A stretch of DNA of 53,610 nt from Candidatus Gastranaerophilales bacterium (GTDB taxonomy: Bacteria > Cyanobacteriota > Vampirovibrionia > Gastranaerophilales > Gastranaerophilaceae): contig CALVHA010000017.1 of NCBI GenBank assembly GCA_944327255.1, forward strand, positions 1 to 53,610, read 5' to 3'. Under the pieces are notes generated by a model. That model was not told where the DNA came from. It was given only the letters and a program-made list of their open reading frames with translations, and did not search any database. The translations under genes and the position numbers were made by a program. Numbering within the stretch: position 1 is the stretch's first letter; each line of letters opens with the position of its first letter. Shown one piece after another: positions 1 to 8,064 of this stretch.

Positions 1-247
1 TCGTCCCTTTCGTTTAATTTCCTTATTCTCTTTTACGGTCTATTTATTATTTTTCTTTAATCTTTTTTCGCTTCTTCTTAATGTTTCTTAATGATATTTA
101 TAAAAAGCTTATTTATAAGCCTTTTCAGCTTGTGCTTATTTATTAAAAAATATTAAGTTATGTAACAAAAATAAGACTTTGTGAAAATAGGTTATCTATA
201 AAAACTTTATATATATAAAGAAGAGTAAAATATAAGGAGAGAGTATT
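1..247. other. AT-rich leader without a gene
   Basis: No reading frame of convincing length or codon use is present on either strand. The stretch is pyrimidine-rich at its left end. It holds a short inverted repeat (GCTTAT-TT-ATAAGC, about 108-121). A ribosome-binding site (AAGGAG, about 234-239) belongs to the gene that starts at 248. I could not fix a promoter with confidence. Confidence 0.5.
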
Positions 248-580
248 ATGTCATTTCTTGCAATGGATGCGCAAAAAAGTTTATTTACGCTGCAGAAAAA
301 TCAGCTTCAATTTGAGCAAATGTTGATCTTAAATCAGGTAAACTGGTGTCAACGAGAACAAAATTACATTACACAACAATATTCTCAAGAAGGCGTTGAT
401 GCAAGTCCAGATGAAGATCCGTATTTCATCCAGCTACAACAAATGTCAGAACAGCTTGAAACAAGAAAATCTAATCTTGATGACCAGATTACATTGTTAA
501 ACGAAGAAATTAACTCTTGTAAGACACTTGTTAATAACAATATTAAGCAGTCTTGCGGATTGAACCTGCTTGGTAACTAG
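248..580 (+). CDS. Small coiled-coil hypothetical protein
   Basis: No known family is recognised in this 110-residue, glutamine-rich, almost wholly helical protein. It has no signal peptide and no membrane segment. A well-spaced AAGGAG supports the ATG start. Residues 7-30 (AQKSLFTLQKNQLQFEQ) and 70-100 (LETRKSNLDDQITLLNEE) look like two amphipathic helices around a short variable centre. The arrangement and some spacing resemble the ends of the 592-residue protein at 20083-21861 (SASQAKLL..LSDNELRSQ at the start, KQYDNMLKLLDTEHSALQ at the end). The two may be short and long members of one lineage-specific family; that is inference. A hairpin follows the stop codon. Confidence 0.75.
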   Translation: MSFLAMDAQKSLFTLQKNQLQFEQMLILNQVNWCQREQNYITQQYSQEGVDASPDEDPYFIQLQQMSEQLETRKSNLDDQITLLNEEINSCKTLVNNNIKQSCGLNLLGN

Positions 581-631
581 TAAATAAACTTCATAAATAT
601 AAACAATTAACAAAGAAGTTTGTAGTGATGT

Positions 632-651
632 CCTTGAAAAAATTTTCAAGG
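632..651 (+). terminator. Hairpin after the coiled-coil gene
   Basis: CCTTGAAAA and TTTTCAAGG form a perfect 9-bp inverted repeat. The T-run only begins about 12 bases later, at 663, so a standard intrinsic terminator is uncertain. It separates the plus-strand gene from the converging folD operon. Confidence 0.35.
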
Positions 652-655
652 AAGA

Positions 656-1504
656 CTATGAACTTTTTTTATTTTGTATTTTATACAAGTCAACAGTATT
701 AATCATCAGAGAAGCTATTGTCATAGGGCCAACGCCACCCGGTACAGGTGAGATATATGCAGACTTCTTTGAAACAGAGTCAAATTGGACATCTCCACGA
801 ATTTTTCCATCAGCGTCACGAAAAATCCCCACATCAACAATTACACCCTCATTTTTTATCATATCATCTTCTATTAATACTTCCCCTACTGCAGAAATTA
901 AAACATCTGCAGTTTTTGTTATTTCTTTAAGATTTTTTGTATGGCTGTGGCATATAGTAACTGTAGCATTCCTATTCAAAACCATAAGTGCCATAGGTTT
1001 TCCCACAAGATTAGAACGCCCGACTATCACAACGTGCTTCCCATCAAGGCTAATCCCATATTCATCCAAAAGCAATAAAATTCCCTTAGGAGTACATGGA
1101 TAAACATAAGGTTTCAATCCTGTAGCAAGACGACCGCAATTCTCAAGAGTAAAACAATCTACATCCTTAATCGGAGAAATACTGTTAATAACCTTTTGCT
1201 TATCTATATGTTCAGGTAAAGGAAGCTGAATAAGAATAGCATTAACAGAATCATCATTATTTAATTCTTGTATTTTATCAAGCAGAACCATCTCAGAAAC
1301 AGTTGTAGGATATATTATAACTGTTGATTTAATACCAAGGGAATCTGCCGTTTTCTTTTTATTATTAACATAAATTTGACTTGCTGCATCATCTCCTACA
1401 AGAATTACAGCAAGAGAAGGTTTTACCCCATACTGCTCAATCTCAAATTTGAGCTTATCAAGAAGCTTATTTCTTAGTTTTTTCCCATCCAATATTACTG
1501 CCAT
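656..1504 (-). CDS. folD: Methylene-THF dehydrogenase / methenyl-THF cyclohydrolase
   Basis: FolD interconverts 5,10-methylene-, 5,10-methenyl- and 10-formyl-tetrahydrofolate in the cytosol, supplying one-carbon units for purines and formyl-Met. The 282-residue length is normal. Tyr45-x-x-x-Lys49 (YVNNK) is the catalytic pair. VVIVGRSNLVGKPMALM is the NAD(P)-binding loop and PVPGGVGPMTIASLM the C-terminal family signature. The ATG directly follows the TAG of the CooC-like gene with no gap, and its ribosome-binding site (AGGGCGGTGAG) lies within that gene's end, so the two are translationally coupled. It is the last gene of rplI > MetE-like > cooC-like > folD. In acetogens folD is often placed with cooC in Wood-Ljungdahl clusters, which gives this placement meaning. 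Confidence 0.97.
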   Translation of the reverse strand: MAVILDGKKLRNKLLDKLKFEIEQYGVKPSLAVILVGDDAASQIYVNNKKKTADSLGIKSTVIIYPTTVSEMVLLDKIQELNNDDSVNAILIQLPLPEHIDKQKVINSISPIKDVDCFTLENCGRLATGLKPYVYPCTPKGILLLLDEYGISLDGKHVVIVGRSNLVGKPMALMVLNRNATVTICHSHTKNLKEITKTADVLISAVGEVLIEDDMIKNEGVIVDVGIFRDADGKIRGDVQFDSVSKKSAYISPVPGGVGPMTIASLMINTVDLYKIQNKKSS

Positions 1505-2257
1505 CTACTCACCGCCCTGTGGTAAATTTAATCTGAAATAAAACTGCTTAATAGCATCCTGAACCATTTTTGAATCCCTTGCAATAGAATTTTTTAATAA
1601 TTCTTTATCAAACGGAATTACACCTAAAACGTCAAGATCATATTTTTTCAATAAATCATAAAGTGTCGTTAAATCGTTATTGTCAACTTTATTTATAACA
1701 ACACCAAGCTGGTTGCCAGCCGCATATTTTGCACTGAACTCCTCTATTCTTTTTGCAAGATGTGCAGATTCTTCAATAGGATTTGCCACAATAATAGTAG
1801 TATCAATTTCAGTATCAACAAGCTGATTTAAATATTTCAGATCAAACTCACAGTCAAAAATTACTATATCATATCTGTCAATCAGCTTCTGAACAGCATC
1901 ATTTATCTGACCAGTTATAGGACAACGGCAGTCTTTAGAACCAACAAACCACGAAACTATCAAGTCAACATTATCATCTATCTGAACAAGAATATCTTCC
2001 ATTGCCCATTCTATAAACTCCTGCTTGGACATATTTTCAGGTATTCCCGTTTTATACTCATGTTTTCCGCTTCTTATACCGTAAATGGTATTTCTAACAT
2101 CAAGCCCAAAGCTGTGCCCTAATTCACTTGCCAGATCATTATCAAAAAGAAGAATTGATTTTTCCGGGAACTGTTCCTGAAAAATTCTTAAAAAAGCCTT
2201 TGTAATAGTAGTTTTTCCACTCCCACTTTTACCAGTAATCGCAAGTTTAAATGTCAT
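1505..2257 (-). CDS. CooC-like nickel-insertion P-loop ATPase
   Basis: This is a MinD/CooC-type ATPase of 250 residues. The P-loop GKSGSGKTT (residues 9-17) keeps the signature lysine of the deviant Walker A motif but has Ser in place of the first Gly. A CxC pair at residues 110 and 112 (DCRCP) sits where CooC1 proteins carry the Zn/Ni-binding CxC of the dimer interface. IVIFDCEFD is the Walker B/switch region. Known CooC/AcsF proteins load nickel into CO dehydrogenase or acetyl-CoA synthase; no such target enzyme is encoded in this window. The gene sits between a MetE-like methyltransferase and folD, with 12 bases and 0 bases of spacing. The start is supported by AGAGGTATT before the ATG. 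Its client here is unknown. Confidence 0.85.
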   Translation of the reverse strand: MTFKLAITGKSGSGKTTITKAFLRIFQEQFPEKSILLFDNDLASELGHSFGLDVRNTIYGIRSGKHEYKTGIPENMSKQEFIEWAMEDILVQIDDNVDLIVSWFVGSKDCRCPITGQINDAVQKLIDRYDIVIFDCEFDLKYLNQLVDTEIDTTIIVANPIEESAHLAKRIEEFSAKYAAGNQLGVVINKVDNNDLTTLYDLLKKYDLDVLGVIPFDKELLKNSIARDSKMVQDAIKQFYFRLNLPQGGE

Positions 2258-2269
2258 AATACCTCTTTT

Positions 2270-3346
2270 TTATCTGTACTCTTCTTTTAATTTTTCAGAT
2301 AACTCTTTTGTTAATCTCATAGCTTTTTCGGCAAGCTCAACAGTTAAACTTCCCGCCCCGCAGGATGTTGATATCAAAGAGTTATCTATAATAAGTTTCT
2401 CATCAACACCCTTTTTAGTCAAATATTTAACAGACATTTTGAATCTTTCATATAAAACAGCTAAGTCAGCCTCTTCAAGAGCAGGGCTGTCTAATGTCGG
2501 AACAATACCCCATACAATTTTACCGTTATTTTTAAGAAATTTGTCAATGTCAGCAGAAAAAATACTCAAATTTTGTGCAAAACAATAAGCATCAAGATTT
2601 ATCATATTAACACCACTTCGGATAGGAAGTTGCCAATCACACTTACCACAACAATGAATTGCACTCAAACCGCCAAATGACTTAATAGCATTCGAAATTT
2701 CTTCAATCATTAAAAGAACATCATTCTCATCAACTGTTACATAAGCAGAAGTCCCAAGCTGTGAAATAGACGGTTCGTCAATAAAAATTATAGGTACAAT
2801 TTCAGGATTAGCCTTCTTTATTCTTTTTATCTGCCATAAAGCTTTTAATGTAAGTGTTTTGACAATAATTTCTTTTAATGTTTCATCATAAATTGCACAC
2901 TTCCCATCCATATTCACAAGGGTTGTTGAAAGAGTAAAAGGACCTACAATCTGCCCCTTTGCATAACAAGGACGGGTGACTTTAAGCATTTTTATAAAAC
3001 TATCAAATGAAGAAGCATACTTTGAAGAAATCGAATATTTTTCAAGAAGCGTATCCTCTTCCTCCTGGGAAAGAATTGTCTCATAATTAAGGAAAAACTG
3101 CTCCAAATCCTCATAAAAGGCATCATAATCACAATCAAGATAAGATTTGTCATAAAAAAATGAAGGCATTCCTTCCAGAAACTGGAGTATCATGTCTTCA
3201 TTTTTACTTACCTTTACCATTTGTGGCCAAAAAGGGATTTTAGCAAAACAACTCTTAACCACAGACATAGCATCCGAAAGATTAGTATGAGGGACAGAAC
3301 CTATTGCAATACATTCCAGCTTTAAATTGCTCAAATCCTGTCCCAT
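2270..3346 (-). CDS. MetE/UROD-like zinc methyltransferase, folate-independent type
   Basis: The protein has the single (alpha/beta)8-barrel plan of the UROD/MetE-C superfamily, without MetE's N-terminal half. The opening GSVPHTNLSDA and the IPFWPQ element are typical of MetE-like barrels. FIDEPSIS is the family's acidic strand end. Zinc ligands are probably the His and Cys of HCCGK (residues 235 and 237 counted from the longer start) and the Cys of TSCGAG (333). Such proteins move a methyl group to a thiol such as homocysteine, often from a methyl-corrinoid. An ATG lies 12 bases further upstream (3358) but has no ribosome-binding site; the one used here follows GAGAGG. It is co-transcribed with rplI, 10-20 bases upstream. 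The substrate cannot be fixed from sequence. Confidence 0.8.
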   Translation of the reverse strand: MGQDLSNLKLECIAIGSVPHTNLSDAMSVVKSCFAKIPFWPQMVKVSKNEDMILQFLEGMPSFFYDKSYLDCDYDAFYEDLEQFFLNYETILSQEEEDTLLEKYSISSKYASSFDSFIKMLKVTRPCYAKGQIVGPFTLSTTLVNMDGKCAIYDETLKEIIVKTLTLKALWQIKRIKKANPEIVPIIFIDEPSISQLGTSAYVTVDENDVLLMIEEISNAIKSFGGLSAIHCCGKCDWQLPIRSGVNMINLDAYCFAQNLSIFSADIDKFLKNNGKIVWGIVPTLDSPALEEADLAVLYERFKMSVKYLTKKGVDEKLIIDNSLISTSCGAGSLTVELAEKAMRLTKELSEKLKEEYR

Positions 3347-3368
3347 CAAACCTCTCATCTATTAAAAA

Positions 3369-3866
3369 CTATGCTTCTTCTGTTGTTTCAACTTCTTCAA
3401 CAGATTCTTTCAAAATTTCAGAAGCTGTAACTGTAACAGCCAATTCACATTTAACTTTAGAAGTTAATTTAATAAGCATTGTATAAGAACCAACTTTATT
3501 GATAGGAGCATTCAATGAAACATTTTTTCTATCAACTTCGATACCTGATTGAGCCTGTAATTCTTCAGTTAACTTCTTAGTAGTGATAGTACCGAACAAT
3601 TTGCCAGATTCACCTGCTTTAGCGCTTAATTTCAATTCTGCAAATTTTTCAATTTTTTCAGCAGTAGCAAGAGCTTCCTGATGAAGTTTTTCTTGTTTAG
3701 CTTTAATTCTTGCAATATTTTGTTCACGATTTTTTACTGCGCCTTCAGTAGCAACTTCTGCAACGTTTTGAGGAAGGAGGAAATTTCTTGCATAACCGTC
3801 TTTAACGTTTACCATATCTCCTGCTTCGCCCAAATTTTGAACGTCTTTTTTTAATATAACTTGCAT
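3369..3866 (-). CDS. rplI: 50S ribosomal protein L9
   Basis: L9 binds 23S rRNA near the base of the L1 stalk. The N-terminal domain is textbook: MQVILKKDVQNLGEAGD followed by VKDGYARNFLLPQ. A long charged helix (about 55-85) leads to the C-terminal domain with SGKLFGTITTKKL. At 165 residues it is slightly longer than usual because of an acidic tail (EEVETTEEA). AAGGAG precedes the ATG. It is the first gene of the operon that continues into the MetE-like, CooC-like and folD genes, an unusual set of partners, since L9 usually sits with rpsF-ssb-rpsR or dnaB. Confidence 0.97.
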   Translation of the reverse strand: MQVILKKDVQNLGEAGDMVNVKDGYARNFLLPQNVAEVATEGAVKNREQNIARIKAKQEKLHQEALATAEKIEKFAELKLSAKAGESGKLFGTITTKKLTEELQAQSGIEVDRKNVSLNAPINKVGSYTMLIKLTSKVKCELAVTVTASEILKESVEEVETTEEA

Positions 3867-3901
3867 AATATGTCTCCTTTTTCTATTTATATTTCTAACG
3901 T

Positions 3902-3933
3902 AAAAAAATATTACAACAAAGGAAACCTTTTGT
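3902..3933 (-). terminator. Possible terminator of the pilus-assembly/SDR operon
   Basis: On the minus strand ACAAAAGG-TTT-CCTTTGT, with one bulge, is followed within a few bases by a long T-run (complement of the A-run at 3902-3908). It sits between the SDR stop and rplI. The stem is weak. Confidence 0.4.
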
Positions 3934-3964
3934 CGAGACTTTTTTGCCGAATGTTAAGCAGGAT

Positions 3965-4783
3965 TTATCTTAATCTCTTCAATTTAAGTCCGTAATCCAT
4001 CAGTTTATTAATCCAGGACAGAGGAAAATGAGAAGCAATTTCACCCAGTTTTGCATCGATTCCTATAACATATGATGGTTTTGGATTTTTTAAAGAATCT
4101 ATTTTTTTAATCAAATCAACAACTTTTGCTGTAGACAAACCTCTTCGCTCATTTTTTAAAGCATTTTCGGCCAGAAAAATCATCTCCTTATTATACGACA
4201 TATCATTCTGAATGCAGTCCTGATTAATTTGTACTGACTTGCTCCAAAGAGGAGTCGCAATCACACCGGGCTTAACCGAAACAACTTTAACTCTATGGTT
4301 AGTTTCTACTTCCAGAGCATTAAATAATATATCCAGACTTCTTTTTGACGCACAATAAGGTGCAATAAACGGGAATATTCCGAAGCTTGCCATTGAACTT
4401 ATGTTAATAACCTTACTTCCTTCAAGTAAAGGCATAAGTTTCTGAGTAAAACGCAGGTGAGAAAAAGTATTAACCTCAAACTGCTTTCTTAATTTTGATA
4501 TTGGCATCGTCTCCATCGGCCCTGCCATAACACAACCAGCGACATTAATCAGTAAATCTAGCTTTTTAGCCTGCCGTTTTATAAATACAGCTGCTCCATC
4601 AATTATAGAAGTTTTCTCCATATCAATAAAAAACGGTACCACATTTGACGAAATCTTTTTCAAAGGAATCTCATAATCAGGATTTCTATATCCGGCAAAG
4701 ACAATATTATCTTCTGAAAAAGCTTCAACTAAAGCCTTTCCAATTCCGGAAGTTGCACCTGTAATTACAATTGTTCTCTTCAT
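3965..4783 (-). CDS. Short-chain dehydrogenase/reductase (SDR)
   Basis: This is a classical SDR oxidoreductase of 272 residues with a Rossmann fold. TGATSGIG (8-15) binds NAD(P). NVAG (80-83), Asn105, Ser129/130 in NISS and Tyr143-x-x-x-Lys147 (YCASK) form the catalytic set. The substrate is unknown; the C-terminal extension and the VKPGVIATPLW region resemble SDRs acting on lipids or steroids, but this is weak evidence. Its ATG overlaps the stop codon of the PilC/GspF gene by one base (TAATG), so it is translationally coupled to the pilus-assembly operon. No function in pilus assembly is known for SDRs, so the link is one of co-expression only. Confidence 0.9.
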   Translation of the reverse strand: MKRTIVITGATSGIGKALVEAFSEDNIVFAGYRNPDYEIPLKKISSNVVPFFIDMEKTSIIDGAAVFIKRQAKKLDLLINVAGCVMAGPMETMPISKLRKQFEVNTFSHLRFTQKLMPLLEGSKVINISSMASFGIFPFIAPYCASKRSLDILFNALEVETNHRVKVVSVKPGVIATPLWSKSVQINQDCIQNDMSYNKEMIFLAENALKNERRGLSTAKVVDLIKKIDSLKNPKPSYVIGIDAKLGEIASHFPLSWINKLMDYGLKLKRLR

Positions 4784-6006
4784 TATTCTACGTAAGATCC
4801 AAATAACGGCAGATATAATGCCAACGCCAATGTTAATACAATACTACCGATTACTATCAACATTAAAGGCTCAATCATCTTGGTCATTGTATCTACAATA
4901 GCATCTAATTTTTTATCAATATATTTAGTAGCCTGCATCAACATTTCGCCCAAACGACCTGATTGCTCACCTGTTGCAATCATAAATAAAATCATTTTAG
5001 GAACTGATTCTGTAGTTCGCAAAGCAACAGACAAATGCTGCCCCTGTTGCACAAGCCCTGTTGCTGATTCAATTTTTTGACGCAATGTATAGTTCGTTAA
5101 AGTTAAATTTGCCAGATACAAACACTCTACAATTGGAACACCAGCATCATACGCAACCTGCATAACTGCAATAAAGTTTGCAAAATTTGAAAATTGAACC
5201 AAATCTTTTAACAAAGGAATTTCTAAGGAAAGTTGGTCAATTTTTTTACGACTGACAGGCCATTTAAACAGATAATAAATTGCGAATACCGCACCACCTA
5301 GCATAAATGGAACAAATAACCAGTATTCTCGTAGGAATAAACCTGCATCCATAAGTGTTTGCGTAATCCAAGGCAATGATTTTCCCATATTATCAAACAT
5401 ATCTTTAAATACAGGGAATACAAACATCAACATAACTAATACAATTACGACAGCCAAACAAATTACAAACACCGGATACATTAGAGTTCCGATAACTTTA
5501 CTTCTGATATTTGCCTGCTTTGTTAAAATTTCCAACAAACGATCCAGAGTTCGTTCTAATTCCCCGGAATCCTCACCGGCTTTACAAAGCCCAATATAAA
5601 TCTGACCAAATTGTTCAGGATATTTTGCAAGAGTATCAGCAAATGTTGAACCAGCCATAATCTGACGTCTCAATTCCTTTGCCACAAGTCTTATTTTAAG
5701 CTTTGCAGCATCGTTTTCAATAAACATCAGAGATTCAATCATAGGAATACCAGAAGATGCAAGGATTTGCAGAGTTGATGTGAATTCCATTTTATCACTC
5801 AACCCTAACGTCTTCATTTGACCCGGTTGAACACCAGAAGAAGCCTCAGATTTAGCATCTTTACCAACTCTTTCTTCATAAACCTTTGTAGGTAAAAATC
5901 CAAGTTTTCTGACATTATCACGGGCTTCCCGTATATCTTCAGCTTCAATCTTTCCTTTTACAACTTCTTTTCCGTTTTTTAACGCTTCATAATTATATAT
6001 CGCCAT
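4783..6006 (-). CDS. pilC: Inner-membrane platform protein, PilC/GspF family
   Basis: This polytopic platform protein of type IV pilus or type II secretion machines couples the assembly ATPase to pilin polymerisation. The 407-residue length is normal. Two homologous T2SSF domains are visible: LSDKMEFTSTLQILASSGIP near residue 70 and LVQFSNFANFIAVMQVAYDAGVP near 270. Membrane segments lie at about 170-197, 228-250 and 382-402. The N-terminus (MAIYNYEALKNGKEVVKGKIEAE) is the typical GspF start. It follows the PilB/GspE gene by 8 bases and is coupled to the SDR downstream. PilC and GspF cannot be separated by sequence alone; the pilin in this window favours a pilus or pilus-like exporter. Confidence 0.93.
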   Translation of the reverse strand: MAIYNYEALKNGKEVVKGKIEAEDIREARDNVRKLGFLPTKVYEERVGKDAKSEASSGVQPGQMKTLGLSDKMEFTSTLQILASSGIPMIESLMFIENDAAKLKIRLVAKELRRQIMAGSTFADTLAKYPEQFGQIYIGLCKAGEDSGELERTLDRLLEILTKQANIRSKVIGTLMYPVFVICLAVVIVLVMLMFVFPVFKDMFDNMGKSLPWITQTLMDAGLFLREYWLFVPFMLGGAVFAIYYLFKWPVSRKKIDQLSLEIPLLKDLVQFSNFANFIAVMQVAYDAGVPIVECLYLANLTLTNYTLRQKIESATGLVQQGQHLSVALRTTESVPKMILFMIATGEQSGRLGEMLMQATKYIDKKLDAIVDTMTKMIEPLMLIVIGSIVLTLALALYLPLFGSYVE

Positions 6007-6014
6007 ATGTATTC

Positions 6015-8042
6015 CTATTCATTTACAATACCGAGTACACGAATGAATTCATCAATAGTAGTTTGTCCATTAACAATGTGACCAATACAAGATTGATTAA
6101 GAGTTCTCATACCATTTTTAACAGCCAATTCTTCAATTTCAATATCATGAGCCCCTGATGCAACAAGTTTTCTGATACCTTTTGTAATCGCCATAATTTC
6201 ATACACACCAAGACGGCCTTTATAACCTGAGAAACCACACTTATTACACCCTTTTGCTCTGTATAAAGGTGTCTTCATCAATCGTTCAATCTCTTCTTCA
6301 TCAACTGTAATTTGTGAGACCTCTTCTCTTGTAGGGAAATATTCTTCCTTACAATCATCACAAAGTTTTCTGACAAGACGTTGTGCAATTACACCTGAAA
6401 GAGTGGAGGCAACCAGATAATCCTTTGCACCCATTTCCACCATACGTGTAACAGTTGCGGCCGCAGAGTTTGTGTGGACGGTACTTAATACAAGGTGACC
6501 GGTTAATGCCGCAGAAATAGCAATTTCCAGAGTTTCATAGTCACGAATTTCACCGACAAGAATAATATCAGGGTCTTGACGTAAAATTGCACGCATACAT
6601 GATGCAAACGTAATGCCCGCTTTTGCATTAATTTGTGATTGGTTAATTCCTTCCAACTTAATTTCTATCGGGTCTTCAATTGTAGTAATGTTTACATCTT
6701 CATTATTCAAACTCTTTAATACAGAGTAAAGTGTCGTTGTTTTACCTGAACCGGTAGGACCAGATGTAAGAATAATTCCATTCGGACAAGTAATCATATT
6801 TTTGATTTTAGCAATATCTTCAGGAGTTCCTCCAACAAGATTAATATTTTTATCAGCAGCGTTTAATGAAACCGCAGGAGCCAGTACACGAATACAGACC
6901 TTCTCTTTTCCAGCAACAGGAAGAGTATTTATACGGAAATCATACGACTGATTTTTGTACTTAATCGAAAATGTACCATCCTGTGGACGTCTGTGCTCTG
7001 CAATATTCATTCTTGACAAAACCTTGAAACGAGAAATTACAGACGTCTCAACTTTTGTCGGAATATCCAGAACCTTAGACAACATACCGTCTTTTCTATA
7101 ACGAACAATATAACCAGATAATCTCGGTTCTATATGAATATCTGATACGTGTGTATCAATAGCAGTCGTAATTATCTGGTTTACGAATTTTGCGATTGAA
7201 CCGCTTGAGTCTTGAAGTTCATTATCAACCTGTTCCCATAATGAGGTTTCAACCTGAAGTGCAGACGTTTCATCCTCAATTTGTTTAATAATTTGCTGGG
7301 TTTCTTTTTTCTGTTCAGAGAAAAAAGTTTCCATACAGTTAGTAAACTCATAGTGGGTCATTAATAATTGTTTTGGATTTTGTCCCGTTAAATAAATAAT
7401 CTCTTTTAAAACATCGGGTTTAACAGGAGCAACAACACCTAAAACCAAATTCTTACCATCAGATGATACAGGTACTACTTTATTATTTTTTATAAAATCT
7501 TCAGGCAATATATTGATGAAAGCACTCTGCTTTGCAAGTTGATCTGCAGTAACCATATCAAAACCGGTTTGACCATGCAAAGCCTCTTTTAATTGCTCAA
7601 GCGTTATAAAACCAAGTTTAAACAACATTGAACCGACAGGAACTTTTTGTCGTTTACTTTCTGCCAGAGCCTGAAGCAACTGAACATCAGTAATATAGCC
7701 CTTTTCAATAAGAAGTTCACCTAATTTTGATTGTGGTTGCGGTACAACATTTTGCGGGACTTTTTCCTCGACAGGCTTAGGAATTGCAGTAGCAACTAAA
7801 TCTGCAATTAATTCATCCAAATCCTTATCCGGAACCTGAATAAATTTTATAGGGTAATCTAATGTTTGTTTTATTTTTTCGTTAACAGTATCCTTATCAG
7901 ACAGAGAATTAATAGCAACAAACAAATACTTGTCTTTGACACTGATAGGAACAAATTTATATTGTTCCATCAGTGTTTTATCGACTTGATTTAGTATTTG
8001 TTTATTAATGCTATTTTTTAATCTGTTCTGTAATTCGTTCAT
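6015..8042 (-). CDS. pilB: Pilus/type II secretion assembly ATPase, PilB/GspE family
   Basis: A 675-residue hexameric ATPase powers extension of pilus or pseudopilus. Order of parts: an N-terminal region (1-100), MshEN-type repeats from about 105 (KLGELLIEKGYITDVQLLQAL) to 240, and the ATPase core. Walker A is GPTGSGKTT (428-436), Walker B is ILVGEIRD (494-501), the His box surrounds HTNS at 523, and the Asp box is near 457. A tetracysteine zinc motif is present (Cys561/564 and 599/602), diagnostic of PilB/GspE rather than PilT. MshEN domains bind cyclic di-GMP in several homologues, which is interesting given the GGDEF/HD-GYP protein at 33921. The start has only weak ribosome-binding sequence; the gene lies 22 bases after the secretin. 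Confidence 0.95.
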   Translation of the reverse strand: MNELQNRLKNSINKQILNQVDKTLMEQYKFVPISVKDKYLFVAINSLSDKDTVNEKIKQTLDYPIKFIQVPDKDLDELIADLVATAIPKPVEEKVPQNVVPQPQSKLGELLIEKGYITDVQLLQALAESKRQKVPVGSMLFKLGFITLEQLKEALHGQTGFDMVTADQLAKQSAFINILPEDFIKNNKVVPVSSDGKNLVLGVVAPVKPDVLKEIIYLTGQNPKQLLMTHYEFTNCMETFFSEQKKETQQIIKQIEDETSALQVETSLWEQVDNELQDSSGSIAKFVNQIITTAIDTHVSDIHIEPRLSGYIVRYRKDGMLSKVLDIPTKVETSVISRFKVLSRMNIAEHRRPQDGTFSIKYKNQSYDFRINTLPVAGKEKVCIRVLAPAVSLNAADKNINLVGGTPEDIAKIKNMITCPNGIILTSGPTGSGKTTTLYSVLKSLNNEDVNITTIEDPIEIKLEGINQSQINAKAGITFASCMRAILRQDPDIILVGEIRDYETLEIAISAALTGHLVLSTVHTNSAAATVTRMVEMGAKDYLVASTLSGVIAQRLVRKLCDDCKEEYFPTREEVSQITVDEEEIERLMKTPLYRAKGCNKCGFSGYKGRLGVYEIMAITKGIRKLVASGAHDIEIEELAVKNGMRTLNQSCIGHIVNGQTTIDEFIRVLGIVNE

Positions 8043-8064
8043 CTTTTTATCTTATTAAATTAAA

